Source: Leadbetterella lacustris
GTDB taxonomy: Bacteria; Bacteroidota; Bacteroidia; Cytophagales; Spirosomataceae
Direction of reading: 5' to 3'
DNA: 64,000 nucleotides
Assembly: GCA_965234335.1 (NCBI GenBank)
Contig: OZ248456.1
Span: forward strand, 186,001-250,000
The notes beneath the pieces are model-generated. The model did not search any database. It was not told the DNA's origin and worked only from the letters and a program-made list of their open reading frames with translations. How positions within the stretch are numbered: the first letter of the stretch is position 1; each line of letters starts with the position of its first letter. Of the stretch, positions 18,375-26,684 are shown one piece after another. The position numbers and the translations under genes are program-made.

Positions 18375-18660
18375 TGGCTCTGCCAAGGCTCCTACCTTGT
18401 AAGTGTGTATTTCGGTCTTTGATCGACGTAAAACATATATTTTTTGACCATTCATTTATTTCAATAATCCTTTTTTATTCAGAGTTTTGTTTCTGCGGCT
18501 ACAAGCCGCAATACGCACGTACGAAGGAAATATCCTTCGCACAGCAGGTTTGAATTGGGCGATATTTGTGATTTGTTTGGTCATTTTTATTGTTTTATCG
18601 GAATACAATTCCTTTTTAATCTAGCTTCGAGATGCCTTATCGGAAAATCTTGAAGAGCGA
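18375..18660. repeat. Dispersed leader/hairpin repeat block, copy 1
   Basis: Shared with 19335-19580: the stretch around GTAAAACATATATTTTTTGA (18428-18447 here), the palindromic GAAGGATAT-type hairpin near 18520-18540 and the TTCGAGATGCCTTATCGG leader near 18626-18643. In this copy the second hairpin arm is altered (AATCTTGAAGAGCGA), unlike the other two copies. Confidence 0.7.
18456..18584 (-). pseudogene. Truncated copy of the 661-aa protein gene start (42 codons)
   Basis: The frame begins MTKQITNIAQFKP, identical to the first 13 residues of the protein at 22868-24853, and its upstream DNA (TTTTATCGGA, then the GCTTCGAGATG leader) is also the same. After codon 13 the match stops at a palindromic repeat (AVRRIFPSYVRIAACSRR in translation) and the frame ends after 42 codons. 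So this is either the stump of a second member of that gene family interrupted by a hairpin repeat, or a small peptide. There is no independent evidence that it is expressed. Confidence 0.6.
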
Positions 18661-18751
18661 AATACTCAAATATCAAGCTTTATAATTACAATTCAGTAAA
18701 CTTTTAATAACGGTCATATATATTACCTAGAGTTGTTTTTAAATTATGATT

Positions 18752-19270
18752 TCATAATTGTTGTGATTTAAGTTCGTTAGTTATCTCTATCAAAATTAAT
18801 TCGTCGAATTCTTCGGGATTCTCATAAATTTCATCATGATTGTATTTTTGAAATAAATGTTCAAAAAAATAATCTTTTATAAAATAGCTATTGAAGCTTT
18901 CTTGAATTTCCTGAAAAGAATTATTTTGTAAAGAGATATCGGGGTAAAAAGCTTTTTTAAATAGCTCAAATAATTCCCTAGCATTTAAATCTGTGTTAAG
19001 TGAAGTCAGTCTAGCTTTGTTAATTTCAACTTTTCCAAAACCCAGACTCTTAATTCTCTTGATAAATTCGTCCAAAATCGGATTTTCAATATTTGGGTTT
19101 GATTCAAGTTTATCATATTCTTCATGGGAGAATTCTAACAAATCGAGTACATTTAATCCATTAAAATTTTGATTGAACTCAAGTTTTTCTTGTTCATAAT
19201 CAGATGCGTTCATCCCATTAGGAATAATCAATAAATTAAGCAAAGCCTTTTTGAGTTTTAAATTATCCAT
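18752..19270 (-). CDS. Hypothetical acidic protein, possible immunity-like gene
   Basis: 172 aa, soluble, rich in Glu, Asn and Phe, without a signal peptide. I recognise no family. It is flanked on both sides by copies of the leader/hairpin repeat block that also precedes the 661-aa protein gene, and lies in the same direction. Small acidic proteins in such positions are often immunity proteins of polymorphic toxins, but here that is only suggested by position. Confidence 0.55.
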   Translation of the reverse strand: MDNLKLKKALLNLLIIPNGMNASDYEQEKLEFNQNFNGLNVLDLLEFSHEEYDKLESNPNIENPILDEFIKRIKSLGFGKVEINKARLTSLNTDLNARELFELFKKAFYPDISLQNNSFQEIQESFNSYFIKDYFFEHLFQKYNHDEIYENPEEFDELILIEITNELKSQQL

Positions 19271-19616
19271 ATTAGATTAGAATTCAAGATTTGGGTTATG
19301 AATTTTTATATGATATTTAGGGGTATTAACCCAGCTGTGCGAAGGCTCCGACCTTCGTACGTGTGTAATTCGGTCTTTGACCGACGTAAAACATATATTT
19401 TTTGACCATTCAATTACTTCAATTATATTTTTTGTTACTGCAGCTACAGAATTGCTGCTGTTTTTCGCCCGCAATAACGATATATCCTTCTTACAGCTGC
19501 ATTACTTTATTTATCGGATTGAAAATCCTCTTTTATCGAGCTTCGAGATGCCCTACCGGAACATCTCGAATAGCGAATAACCCCAACCAAAATGCCTAAA
19601 AATCTAATATTCATAA
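19271..19616. repeat. Dispersed leader/hairpin repeat block, copy 2
   Basis: About 245 bp (19335-19580) match the block at 18375-18660. It ends with a perfect hairpin, TTCGAGATG (19542-19550)/CATCTCGAA (19562-19570), preceded by GGATTGAAAATCCTC. Unlike copy 1 it has no MTKQ coding start. No gene is supported in this gap. Confidence 0.65.
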
Positions 19617-21551
19617 TTAAAGTCCGATGGTTATACTATGTAAATAAACTGCTCTTGGGAAGGGTTTGGCATTTCTGCCAGACTCCATTGGTTTTTCTAA
19701 TGTTCTTAAAAATGTGGTGAGTTCGCCTTTGGTTTTGTCAAACCAGATATTTTGTACGTCAGGAATAGAATACCCTCCTTTGCTGTTCATGTTGAATCTC
19801 TTAATGCTTTGTTTTTTGGTATCTACCACATAGTAGGCGGGTGAGTAAGCCAAAGGGCTTTCTTCTAATTGTATTTGTCGCTTGGTGGCATCTGTGTCCG
19901 CTGCCACCAAACCAACGGTTTTACTAGCTACTTTGTCAAGGAATTTACTGCCGGTTTTGAGATCTGCTTTATCGGAGGCTAAATTCTGTTGCTCAAACAG
20001 CATAGCAAGCTCAGGGACGTTTTTGGCCACAAGGGTATATTTTTCTGAATATTCTCTGTCTAGAAGGCTATATTTTTGAAGCGTCAAGGCCGAATTGTCC
20101 CTGGGTTCGTTGGCCATGAGCACTATTCTGCCATCCTCAAGGGTATATGCGGATAGGCTGTAACCCTTATGTTGTAATCCCGCAGGTATGAAGCAGTTGG
20201 CGTTATAATAATTGAGTATGACTCCGTCTGCTCCAATATGCGTAAAACCGTAGCCTTTTTGGATACCACTCGCTGCTCCCATGCCGTAGTCTATGCCCCA
20301 AAATACGTTTTCACCATTCGGTAAGGTTTGTAAGTAACTGTCTTGGTGTCCGCCGCCAGCTTCACTTTTACCATCCGCCGTAAAAACCTTAGCGGTTTTG
20401 TTGTTCTCTTTCTCCCATCTGGTTTGGTATTTTACGCCCTCTTCATTAATTTTTATATGATACAGAGCCCCTTTTAATCCTTTTCTGAGGGTGAGCTTTA
20501 CTATTACATCTTTTTCATTGGCCATAAGTGCGGCATCCATAAATACGTATCCGTCTTCCGCAACCTGAAATGTATGCTTGTATATTATCTTGCCGTTTGC
20601 ATCAAGTCGTACCAGTAGATACTCGTTGCCCTTTTTGAAGTCGGTGGCCGCTGTGCCCAATAGCAGTGTAAAACCTGTCTTTGTCAACATATCACCAAAG
20701 CTAAATACCGCCTTATCGGTCTGCCCTTTGGCGTGGGTGTGCTTGAATAATCCGAAGTTCTCGGCCAGGGTAAGTTTATCCACCAAAACGGTATTTCCTG
20801 TGGTGTCCACCTTGTTTATTTCGAAAACCCCTTTTTTAGGTGTGCTTAGATAAACAAAACTATAGTCATCAAATGCATAAATGACTGGATTTTTGGGGTC
20901 TGTCTTTAAGCTGATTTTTTTGGTTTGTTTTGGGATACTCAAGTCATTGAAGTATCGTGCAGTGTATGGCTCAAAATAACTTGGATTTTTCTGGAACTCA
21001 GCCTCGGTGTAGGAGTTGAGGTAAAAGTATTTCCTTGCGTGTTTGGCCCCTTCAAAAGACAAGGCCTTGGGGGCTAACTGCAAGAGTTTGGTATAATCTC
21101 CACCGATTTCGTCATTGCTGATGGCCACATTGCCGTCTGTGATTATCCCTCCTGTGAGCGAGGTAACATCCAGAAAATTATACTCAAATGGCGAAGCCAT
21201 GTTGCGGGTAAGGCTAAAGGCTTTTTCTTTTTTGAGGGCTAGTTTGCCGCCATCCAACGCGTATTGAGCAAACCCTGGCACTGTATTGAGCTGCGAAACC
21301 ATACCCTTTGGGGCGGTGGCTTTCTCTAGTTTCATAAAGCCATTGTACTGCTTAAATACGCTAATTTCAAACCCATCAGCCGATGCAGAAATGTCTGACA
21401 CATAACCCCGAGTTTTTTGTAGCACCAGACCTCGCTTGGAGTTGTCTTCATCAGTCCTGAAAATGGCTATAGAATCTGTGTTTATGACAGATTGAGCTTT
21501 GGCAAAGCAAAATGGACTTAGAAATAAAATGGTTAGTAATTGTTTTTTCAT
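19617..21551 (-). CDS. Large secreted hypothetical protein
   Basis: 644 aa with a signal peptide (MKKQLLTILFLSPFCFAKAQ). The mature protein is a long run of beta-strand-like segments with alternating hydrophobic residues (for example GFEISVFKQYNGFMKLEK, GYVFMDAALM, GRIVLMANEP) and looks like a beta-propeller or repeat fold. No metal site or catalytic motif is apparent, and no type IX sorting domain is seen at the C-terminus. I do not recognise the family. It lies in the repeat-rich accessory region. Confidence 0.7.
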   Translation of the reverse strand: MKKQLLTILFLSPFCFAKAQSVINTDSIAIFRTDEDNSKRGLVLQKTRGYVSDISASADGFEISVFKQYNGFMKLEKATAPKGMVSQLNTVPGFAQYALDGGKLALKKEKAFSLTRNMASPFEYNFLDVTSLTGGIITDGNVAISNDEIGGDYTKLLQLAPKALSFEGAKHARKYFYLNSYTEAEFQKNPSYFEPYTARYFNDLSIPKQTKKISLKTDPKNPVIYAFDDYSFVYLSTPKKGVFEINKVDTTGNTVLVDKLTLAENFGLFKHTHAKGQTDKAVFSFGDMLTKTGFTLLLGTAATDFKKGNEYLLVRLDANGKIIYKHTFQVAEDGYVFMDAALMANEKDVIVKLTLRKGLKGALYHIKINEEGVKYQTRWEKENNKTAKVFTADGKSEAGGGHQDSYLQTLPNGENVFWGIDYGMGAASGIQKGYGFTHIGADGVILNYYNANCFIPAGLQHKGYSLSAYTLEDGRIVLMANEPRDNSALTLQKYSLLDREYSEKYTLVAKNVPELAMLFEQQNLASDKADLKTGSKFLDKVASKTVGLVAADTDATKRQIQLEESPLAYSPAYYVVDTKKQSIKRFNMNSKGGYSIPDVQNIWFDKTKGELTTFLRTLEKPMESGRNAKPFPRAVYLHSITIGL

Positions 21552-21604
21552 ATTATTTAAAAATTCGATTTTTTTTATTTCATCTTGGAGCTGTTTTTCA
21601 TATT

Positions 21605-21668
21605 CTTAAGCATCCAATGGCAACTACAATTGCTTATGCATGCACGAAGGATACATCCTTCACTCAGC
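21605..21668. repeat. Hairpin repeat, partial copy 3
   Basis: CACGAAGGATACATCCTTCA near 21640-21659 forms a GAAGGAT/ATCCTTC hairpin, preceded by AACTACAATTGCTTATGC. The arrangement matches the hairpins near 18500-18545 and 19440-19500, where it reads CTACAAGCCGCAATACGC. Confidence 0.55.
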
Positions 21669-21673
21669 ATGAG

Positions 21674-22099
21674 TTATTTGGAAGATTTTACCCTAAACCC
21701 ATAAACTTTTTCACCATTTATTCCTCCCGAACAACCACCACCAACATATGGATAATCGGGCAATGAGTCAATATGTCCTGCACTGGCAATCTGATAAATA
21801 GTGTCTTTTGAGTAATAATAATATTTTATGTCGTACAATCCGCTAGGAGTAGGCTCGTCTTGAAGACGAAAATTGGTGAGATCTCCATTTAGAATAAATA
21901 AATAATAATTATCATTGTTTTTAAAGATTTTATTTTTGGATTTTTTATCATTCCAAAATATCCGAACTTCTCCGTTATATCCTTCAGGAATAAGGAAAAC
22001 TTTTTCCTTTTGTTTTAAACTACATGAAGAAATGGTTAGAATAAGAATCTCAAAAAATATAAGTACTTCAATCTTTTTCAAAATCTTCATTTTTCTCAA
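21674..22099 (-). CDS. Lipoprotein, second copy of putative immunity protein
   Basis: About 141 aa; a better start may be the Met at 22090. The leader ends in a lipobox (ILTISSCS), predicting an envelope lipoprotein. The mature part is nearly identical in its core (IPEGYNGEVRIFWNDKK, then KNKIFKNNDNY, and YYYYSKDTIYQIASAG) to the lipoprotein at 22453-22881; the leader and C-terminus differ. It overlaps the end of the orphan C-terminal module upstream, as the other lipoprotein overlaps the full-length gene. The duplicated order supports a cognate-partner role, perhaps immunity; the IPEGY(N)GEV motif resembles DUF6843-like small lipoproteins. Confidence 0.7.
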   Translation of the reverse strand: MRKMKILKKIEVLIFFEILILTISSCSLKQKEKVFLIPEGYNGEVRIFWNDKKSKNKIFKNNDNYYLFILNGDLTNFRLQDEPTPSGLYDIKYYYYSKDTIYQIASAGHIDSLPDYPYVGGGCSGGINGEKVYGFRVKSSK

Positions 22100-22451
22100 A
22101 TTTAAATAATACTTTCATTTTGTTAATGTCGTTAATATATGGACTTGAATTTTTATCATTATGTTTTTTGTATCCAAAAAAACTTGCCTCTAAAATATCT
22201 ACATCCCCAAATATATAGCCATCTGTTAAATCAAATATTTGTCCATCAGTATATTCATTTCCTACCTTCCCTCTTGTATATAAAGGCTTTTTGGAATAAA
22301 TCAAATCAACTTTACCAGTTGAGACATCTTCTAAGAAAATTTCTATCGCGGGGAAACCATCCCATAAACCTTTCATATTCCAATATCCATCTTCCCTAAT
22401 TTCTAAACTAAAAGTGTAATCAATTTTGGGAGATGGGCTTACAGCTGGGTT
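22068..22451 (-). pseudogene. Orphan C-terminal module of the 661-aa protein
   Basis: The reading frame starts without a start codon two bases after the stop of the upstream lipoprotein gene and reads NPAVSPSPKIDYT, exactly the point where it aligns to the C-terminal 124 residues of the protein at 22868-24853. The modules share WDGFPAIEIF, RGKVGNEYTDGQIFDL and KMKVLF but differ at many positions. It is therefore a duplicated, promoterless C-terminal domain, the arrangement seen for silent toxin cassettes. An internal Met at 22376 could give a 102-aa product, but that would start inside the domain. Confidence 0.75.
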
Positions 22452-22452
22452 T

Positions 22453-22881
22453 TTAATCTAAAATTTCCATTTTGTTCGTTGAGTCTCTGTAAACACCGAA
22501 TCCACGTACTTTTTCACCATTTGTTTCACCTGAATATCCACTTCTTGCATGAGGATAATGTGGTAAGTCATTATAACCCGCACTCGCAATTTGATAGATT
22601 GTGTCTTTAGAATAATAGTAATATTTTATATTATACAAGCCACTCGGTGTGGATTCATCTTGAAGACGAAAATTTTTAAGATCTCCGTTTAACATGATTA
22701 CAAAGTAGTTGTCATTATTTTTAAAGATTTTATTTTTTGATTTTTTATCATTCCAAAATATCCTCACCTCCCCATTGTATCCTTCAGGAATTAAATAAAT
22801 AATTTCTTTTTCTTTTAAGCTGCAAGAAAAAATAAAGAAAACACAAAACAAGATGATAATGGGAATTTTAGTCATTGTCAT
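22453..22881 (-). CDS. Lipoprotein, putative immunity protein
   Basis: 142 aa (or 140 from the third codon). The N-terminal leader ends in a lipobox (FFIFSCS), so the protein is predicted to sit in the cell envelope. The rest is a small beta-rich domain with IPEGYNGEVRIFWNDKK and YSKDTIYQIASAG. It overlaps the end of the 661-aa protein gene by 14 bases, which indicates coupled expression. A close paralog lies two modules downstream. Immunity to the neighbour's C-terminal domain is inferred from gene order and co-duplication; no activity is known. Confidence 0.7.
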   Translation of the reverse strand: MTMTKIPIIILFCVFFIFSCSLKEKEIIYLIPEGYNGEVRIFWNDKKSKNKIFKNNDNYFVIMLNGDLKNFRLQDESTPSGLYNIKYYYYSKDTIYQIASAGYNDLPHYPHARSGYSGETNGEKVRGFGVYRDSTNKMEILD

Positions 22882-24853
22882 ATTCTGTAATATTAAAAAG
22901 TACTTTCATTTTATTTAAGTCATTTAAATAAGGGGTTACAAGCTTGTCAGAATGTTTTTTAAATCCCAAAAAACTTGCTTCGATAATATCAACATCGCCA
23001 AATAAATACCCATCGATAAGGTCAAATATTTGCCCATCGGTATATTCATTGCCAACTTTTCCTCTAGTATGTATTGGCTTTTTAGAATACAATAAATCGA
23101 CTTTCCCAGTCTCAATATCCTCTGCAAATATTTCAATTGCAGGAAAACCATCCCATTTCCCCTTCATGTTCCAATAACCATCCTCTCTAATTTCAATATT
23201 TAAGGTATAATCTATTTTTGGAGAAGGGCTAACGGCAGGATTACCCGAAGACATATTAAATGAATACTTAAATGTTTTTAGTCCTTTGGCTAAATACCTA
23301 CCCATTAAACTGCTATTTTGGGTAGTCTCCTCGTTAATAAGTTCTCTCGTAGAGTTGTTTATATTATTTCTTACATGTGTTTCAGGAACTTTAAAATCAA
23401 TAGATTCAACATTATTATTTAAAAAATTAAATGTAACCTCTTGTTTTGTTTTATAACTTCCGTGTTTGTCAATTTCTTTGTATTGAGGATAATCCCTAAT
23501 ATTTGCGAGGTCAATTTTTTCAATATTCCAGGGCCAAATTGATGTATTAGTCGGATCCCAGATAAAATTCAAAGGAGGTTCAACCACGTAGTTAAATGGT
23601 AGATAAGTACGTACTTTTAGCTTAATTTTAGAAAACCTTTTGCTTCTTGGTGCAATAAGTTCTGCTGCTAATGGATTGGTGGGGTCAAAATCTGGAAGTA
23701 TAGTCTTTGAATCTAATGAAAGTTGGTCGCTGGATTGATTGAACTCAGAAATTGTACAAGTTTCAGCTTGCATGTTTAAACGTGTATTTGAAGTACCACA
23801 ACTATTCTTAATGCAGCTGGCTTTGTCTAATACGCTAGTTAAACCTGTTGTTAAAGTATTTTTTTCGGCGGAATTTATGTCTTCTAAACCTGGTACTTTT
23901 ATTTTATTTGAATTAAGATTAGCCACTAATTCGTCTATTTTGGTTTTTTGTTCTGACGTGCAGTTAAAATTATTAATCAAATCTTTTAACTCAGTTACCT
24001 TTGATTTTATATCTGCTACTACATTTAATAAACCTTCCACGCTCACCACACTCCCCCAACTAGGATCATACTCCGTAATCACAGATCCATTGTACAACTG
24101 ATAGCATTGGTTTATTTTAATACCCGTAAAGGTTACCGAAATGGGTATCTGTAGGGCCAAGGTATTTGATATTTTCAAGAAATTGAAAATGAGTTTGCCT
24201 TTGCCACTAAAGGTGGTGCCGGTTTTGCTTGCTTCTGTCACTACTATGGTGTAGTCTGAGGTCGTAAACTCATCGCCTACGGCTAGGTTGGCTAGGTCTG
24301 TTTGGTTTGCATCTACATCTTTGCCGCCTAGGGAGTCACACTCAAACTTATCCCCCACCACCGTACACGGCTCAGCAAAGATATCAATGCTTAGTGGGCA
24401 GCTTGTGCCATTGGCTGAGCTTGCTTGTACGGTGTAGCGTCCTAGTTTGTTGGTTTGTCTTTTGTAGGGTTCGTTAGGGTTGGGTACCAAAGTAACTCCC
24501 GCGGGAGGAGTCCAAGCATAATCCATCGTTTTGATGATCTTGCCATCCAGTGTTTCTACTTGTAAAATAAGGTCTTCGTATTCGTTTTTGGCGGCTACAT
24601 TAGGTTTACGAATGAGTTTGTTGGTTTCGACATTGGTCAGAGGGTTAAATGCCTTTATATACAAATTATCGCAGCTATTGATAGCCAAGGTGGTTTTGGC
24701 ATTTATAGCACAGCCGTTGAAGGTTATTCTTACGCTGTATTCACCGGCGTAGGCTTCGGTGGTGTTGGGGGCTTCACAGATATACACATTTATCCTGCCT
24801 CTACTTATCGGTAGTGGTTTGAATTGGGCGATATTTGTGATTTGTTTGGTCAT
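22868..24853 (-). CDS. 661-aa multidomain protein with exchangeable C-terminal domain
   Basis: No signal peptide is present: it begins MTKQITNIAQFKPLPISRG. Residues 1-230 look like Ig-like beta domains (VYICEAPNTTEAYAGEYSV, GRYTVQASS); 270-360 are more helical; the C-terminal 124 residues (from NPAVSPSPKIDYT, with KWDGFPAIEIF) form a separate module that has been copied downstream. An NP..P.IDY...DGFPAYEI pattern is, from memory, found at the ends of various bacterial secreted proteins, but I cannot name the family safely. The gene runs into an overlapping lipoprotein gene. Interpretation as a polymorphic effector rests on this layout; the export route is unknown. Confidence 0.65.
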   Translation of the reverse strand: MTKQITNIAQFKPLPISRGRINVYICEAPNTTEAYAGEYSVRITFNGCAINAKTTLAINSCDNLYIKAFNPLTNVETNKLIRKPNVAAKNEYEDLILQVETLDGKIIKTMDYAWTPPAGVTLVPNPNEPYKRQTNKLGRYTVQASSANGTSCPLSIDIFAEPCTVVGDKFECDSLGGKDVDANQTDLANLAVGDEFTTSDYTIVVTEASKTGTTFSGKGKLIFNFLKISNTLALQIPISVTFTGIKINQCYQLYNGSVITEYDPSWGSVVSVEGLLNVVADIKSKVTELKDLINNFNCTSEQKTKIDELVANLNSNKIKVPGLEDINSAEKNTLTTGLTSVLDKASCIKNSCGTSNTRLNMQAETCTISEFNQSSDQLSLDSKTILPDFDPTNPLAAELIAPRSKRFSKIKLKVRTYLPFNYVVEPPLNFIWDPTNTSIWPWNIEKIDLANIRDYPQYKEIDKHGSYKTKQEVTFNFLNNNVESIDFKVPETHVRNNINNSTRELINEETTQNSSLMGRYLAKGLKTFKYSFNMSSGNPAVSPSPKIDYTLNIEIREDGYWNMKGKWDGFPAIEIFAEDIETGKVDLLYSKKPIHTRGKVGNEYTDGQIFDLIDGYLFGDVDIIEASFLGFKKHSDKLVTPYLNDLNKMKVLFNITEYDND

Positions 24854-25262
24854 TTGTTTTGTTTTATCGGATGGAAAATCCTCTTTTATCTAGCTTCGAG
24901 ATGCCTTATCGGAACATCTCGAATAGCGATGCCTCATGGCATACCACTTAAAGTATATAATTTAATGTGATTTTTTATACCGGAATATTAAATAATTACA
25001 AAACTAATACCCCTTAAATAAAAATTCACACAAGTTGATTTATGTCAACCAATAACAGACGAATTGTCGTATTTTATTTAAAATTAAAACTTAAAAAGAA
25101 TATTATTTAGAGATTTGTCTACCGTATCAGAGACAAGGTCTTTTGAGATTTCAGTATTTGACCACCATAAATTTTAGTTTCCTCAAAATCTGTTTACGAT
25201 ATAACTGACTATTATTACTGTTAACTATATGTTTTAGCATTATCCAATCTGATCACATAAAC
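24854..25262. promoter_or_regulatory. Leader region with hairpin, repeat block copy 4; rest empty
   Basis: Directly upstream of the 661-aa gene, the segment at 24864-24930 matches the leaders at 18590-18655 and 19510-19580, with the hairpin TTCGAGATG (24895-24903)/CATCTCGAA (24915-24923). Because a copy sits in front of two starts that share their first codons, it is probably the 5' leader or promoter region of this family. From 24960 to 25262 I see nothing beyond AT-rich intergenic DNA. Confidence 0.5.
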
Positions 25263-25293
25263 AAAAAAACCCTCGACAGTAAATGCCGAGGGT
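25263..25293 (-). terminator. Terminator after clpX
   Basis: The stem ACCCTCG (25269-25275)/CGAGGGT (25287-25293) is followed on the minus strand by a run of seven T. Confidence 0.88.
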
Positions 25294-25315
25294 GTGATAA
25301 TATACTTCCTAAACT

Positions 25316-26578
25316 TTATGCCACAAGCTTCACCTCATAAAAAGTAGAGTGCTCAAACTTCCGTTGGGCATATTCTTTGGTAACAGCAAACGATTTTATG
25401 CTCTTGTCAGATGGCAACTCAAACATGGCGTCTGTCAAAATAGCCTCACAAATAGAACGTAAACCTCTGGCACCAAGATTAAAGACAATGGCCTGGTCTA
25501 CAATATAGTCCAAAGACTCGTCGTTGAATTCGAGCTTTATTCCTTCCATGTCAAACAGTTTTTTGTACTGCTTAATCAAGGCATTCTGTGGTTCGGTCAG
25601 AATTTTACGCAGAGTTTCTTTGTCTAGTGGATTCAGATACGTCAGCAATGGCAAACGACCAATTAACTCTGGTATCAATCCGAATGATTTGAGGTCTTGC
25701 TGGGTTACAAACTTCAAAAGGCTGTCTTCGTTGTTAAAATCAAGACCTTTGGAATCAACTTTGAAGCCAATTGGGGCTTTGTTGATTCTCTTTCCGATAT
25801 GACGGGCTATACCGTCAAAAGCACCTCCGCAAATAAACAATATGTTTTCGGTATTTACCTGAACCAACTGTTGGTCGGGGTGTTTTCTTCCTCCTTGCGG
25901 TGGAACGCCTACTATTGAACCTTCCAATAGCTTCAACAATCCTTGCTGCACGCCCTCGCCGCTAACATCTCTTGTGATAGAAGGATTATCAGATTTTCTG
26001 GCAATTTTATCTATTTCGTCTATATAAACGATACCCCTTTCGGCCAACTCGGCATTATAATCGGCAGCTTGAAGCAGCCTACTCAAAATACTCTCGACGT
26101 CTTCGCCCACATAACCCGCCTCGGTAAGAACCGTAGCATCGGCAATGGCAAACGGTACTTGGAGCATTCTGGCGATGGTTCTGGCCAAGTAAGTTTTGCC
26201 AGTACCTGTTTCGCCCACCATAATGATATTTGACTTCTCTATGTTTACATCCTCATCGCCTTTGGGCTGAGAAAGCCTCTTGTAATGGTTGTAAACGGCC
26301 ACTGACAGCACTTTCTTGGCTTCATCTTGGCCGATTATAAACTTATCGAGGTATTTTTTGAGTTCGATGGGCGGCTTTATATCAAACTTCGGAATATCAC
26401 TATTCTTCTTCTTCTTGTTTGATTTTGGCTCAACACCATAAATTTCTTGCTGAATCAGTTCATAACCTTGCTCAATACACGCGTTGCAAATGTGCCCATG
26501 CGTACCCGAAAGTAGCAACTCTACTTCGTTTTTCTTTCTTCCACAAAAAGAGCAGTTGGGTTCTTTATTGGATGCCAT
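25316..26578 (-). CDS. clpX: ATP-dependent unfoldase ClpX
   Basis: 420 aa. The N-terminal zinc-binding domain has four cysteines (CSFCGRK...CNACIE). The AAA+ module shows Walker A GETGTGKTYLA near residue 118, the pore loop GYVG, Walker B IVYIDEIDKIA, and the C-terminal arginine motif LGARGLRSI. ClpX recognises tagged proteins, unfolds them and feeds them into ClpP. clpP and tig lie upstream in the same direction, but clpX is set apart by an inserted desaturase gene and has its own terminator. Confidence 0.98.
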   Translation of the reverse strand: MASNKEPNCSFCGRKKNEVELLLSGTHGHICNACIEQGYELIQQEIYGVEPKSNKKKKNSDIPKFDIKPPIELKKYLDKFIIGQDEAKKVLSVAVYNHYKRLSQPKGDEDVNIEKSNIIMVGETGTGKTYLARTIARMLQVPFAIADATVLTEAGYVGEDVESILSRLLQAADYNAELAERGIVYIDEIDKIARKSDNPSITRDVSGEGVQQGLLKLLEGSIVGVPPQGGRKHPDQQLVQVNTENILFICGGAFDGIARHIGKRINKAPIGFKVDSKGLDFNNEDSLLKFVTQQDLKSFGLIPELIGRLPLLTYLNPLDKETLRKILTEPQNALIKQYKKLFDMEGIKLEFNDESLDYIVDQAIVFNLGARGLRSICEAILTDAMFELPSDKSIKSFAVTKEYAQRKFEHSTFYEVKLVA

Positions 26579-26684
26579 TTCTTAAAATTTTTACAAAAAT
26601 AATGGTTTTTGGTGGTGAAACCAATCATATACGAAATAAGCAAGATGGGAAGTCGAAGTTTCTAAATAATTTTACAAAAAAACA

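Larger units (their letters stand above)
18168..18751. other. Repeat-rich gene-poor stretch
   Basis: This 580-bp gap holds the upstream region of the alginate-lyase-like gene and, from about 18375, a block of repeats also found at 19335-19580 and in part at 24821-24930. A small frame at 18456-18584 is annotated separately. The rest shows no convincing gene. Confidence 0.6.

Noticed and set aside
19277..19474. 65-residue minus-strand frame in the repeat block
   Set aside because: It is built mainly of the dispersed repeat and is not conserved in the other repeat copy, where the frame breaks.
22068..22376. A stand-alone 102-aa gene starting at the Met at 22376
   Set aside because: The homology to the larger protein begins 25 codons earlier, so this Met is internal; treated as an orphan domain.
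24960..25262. Possible small RNA or riboswitch in the gap before clpX
   Set aside because: Only AT-rich sequence with no conserved fold that I can recognise.
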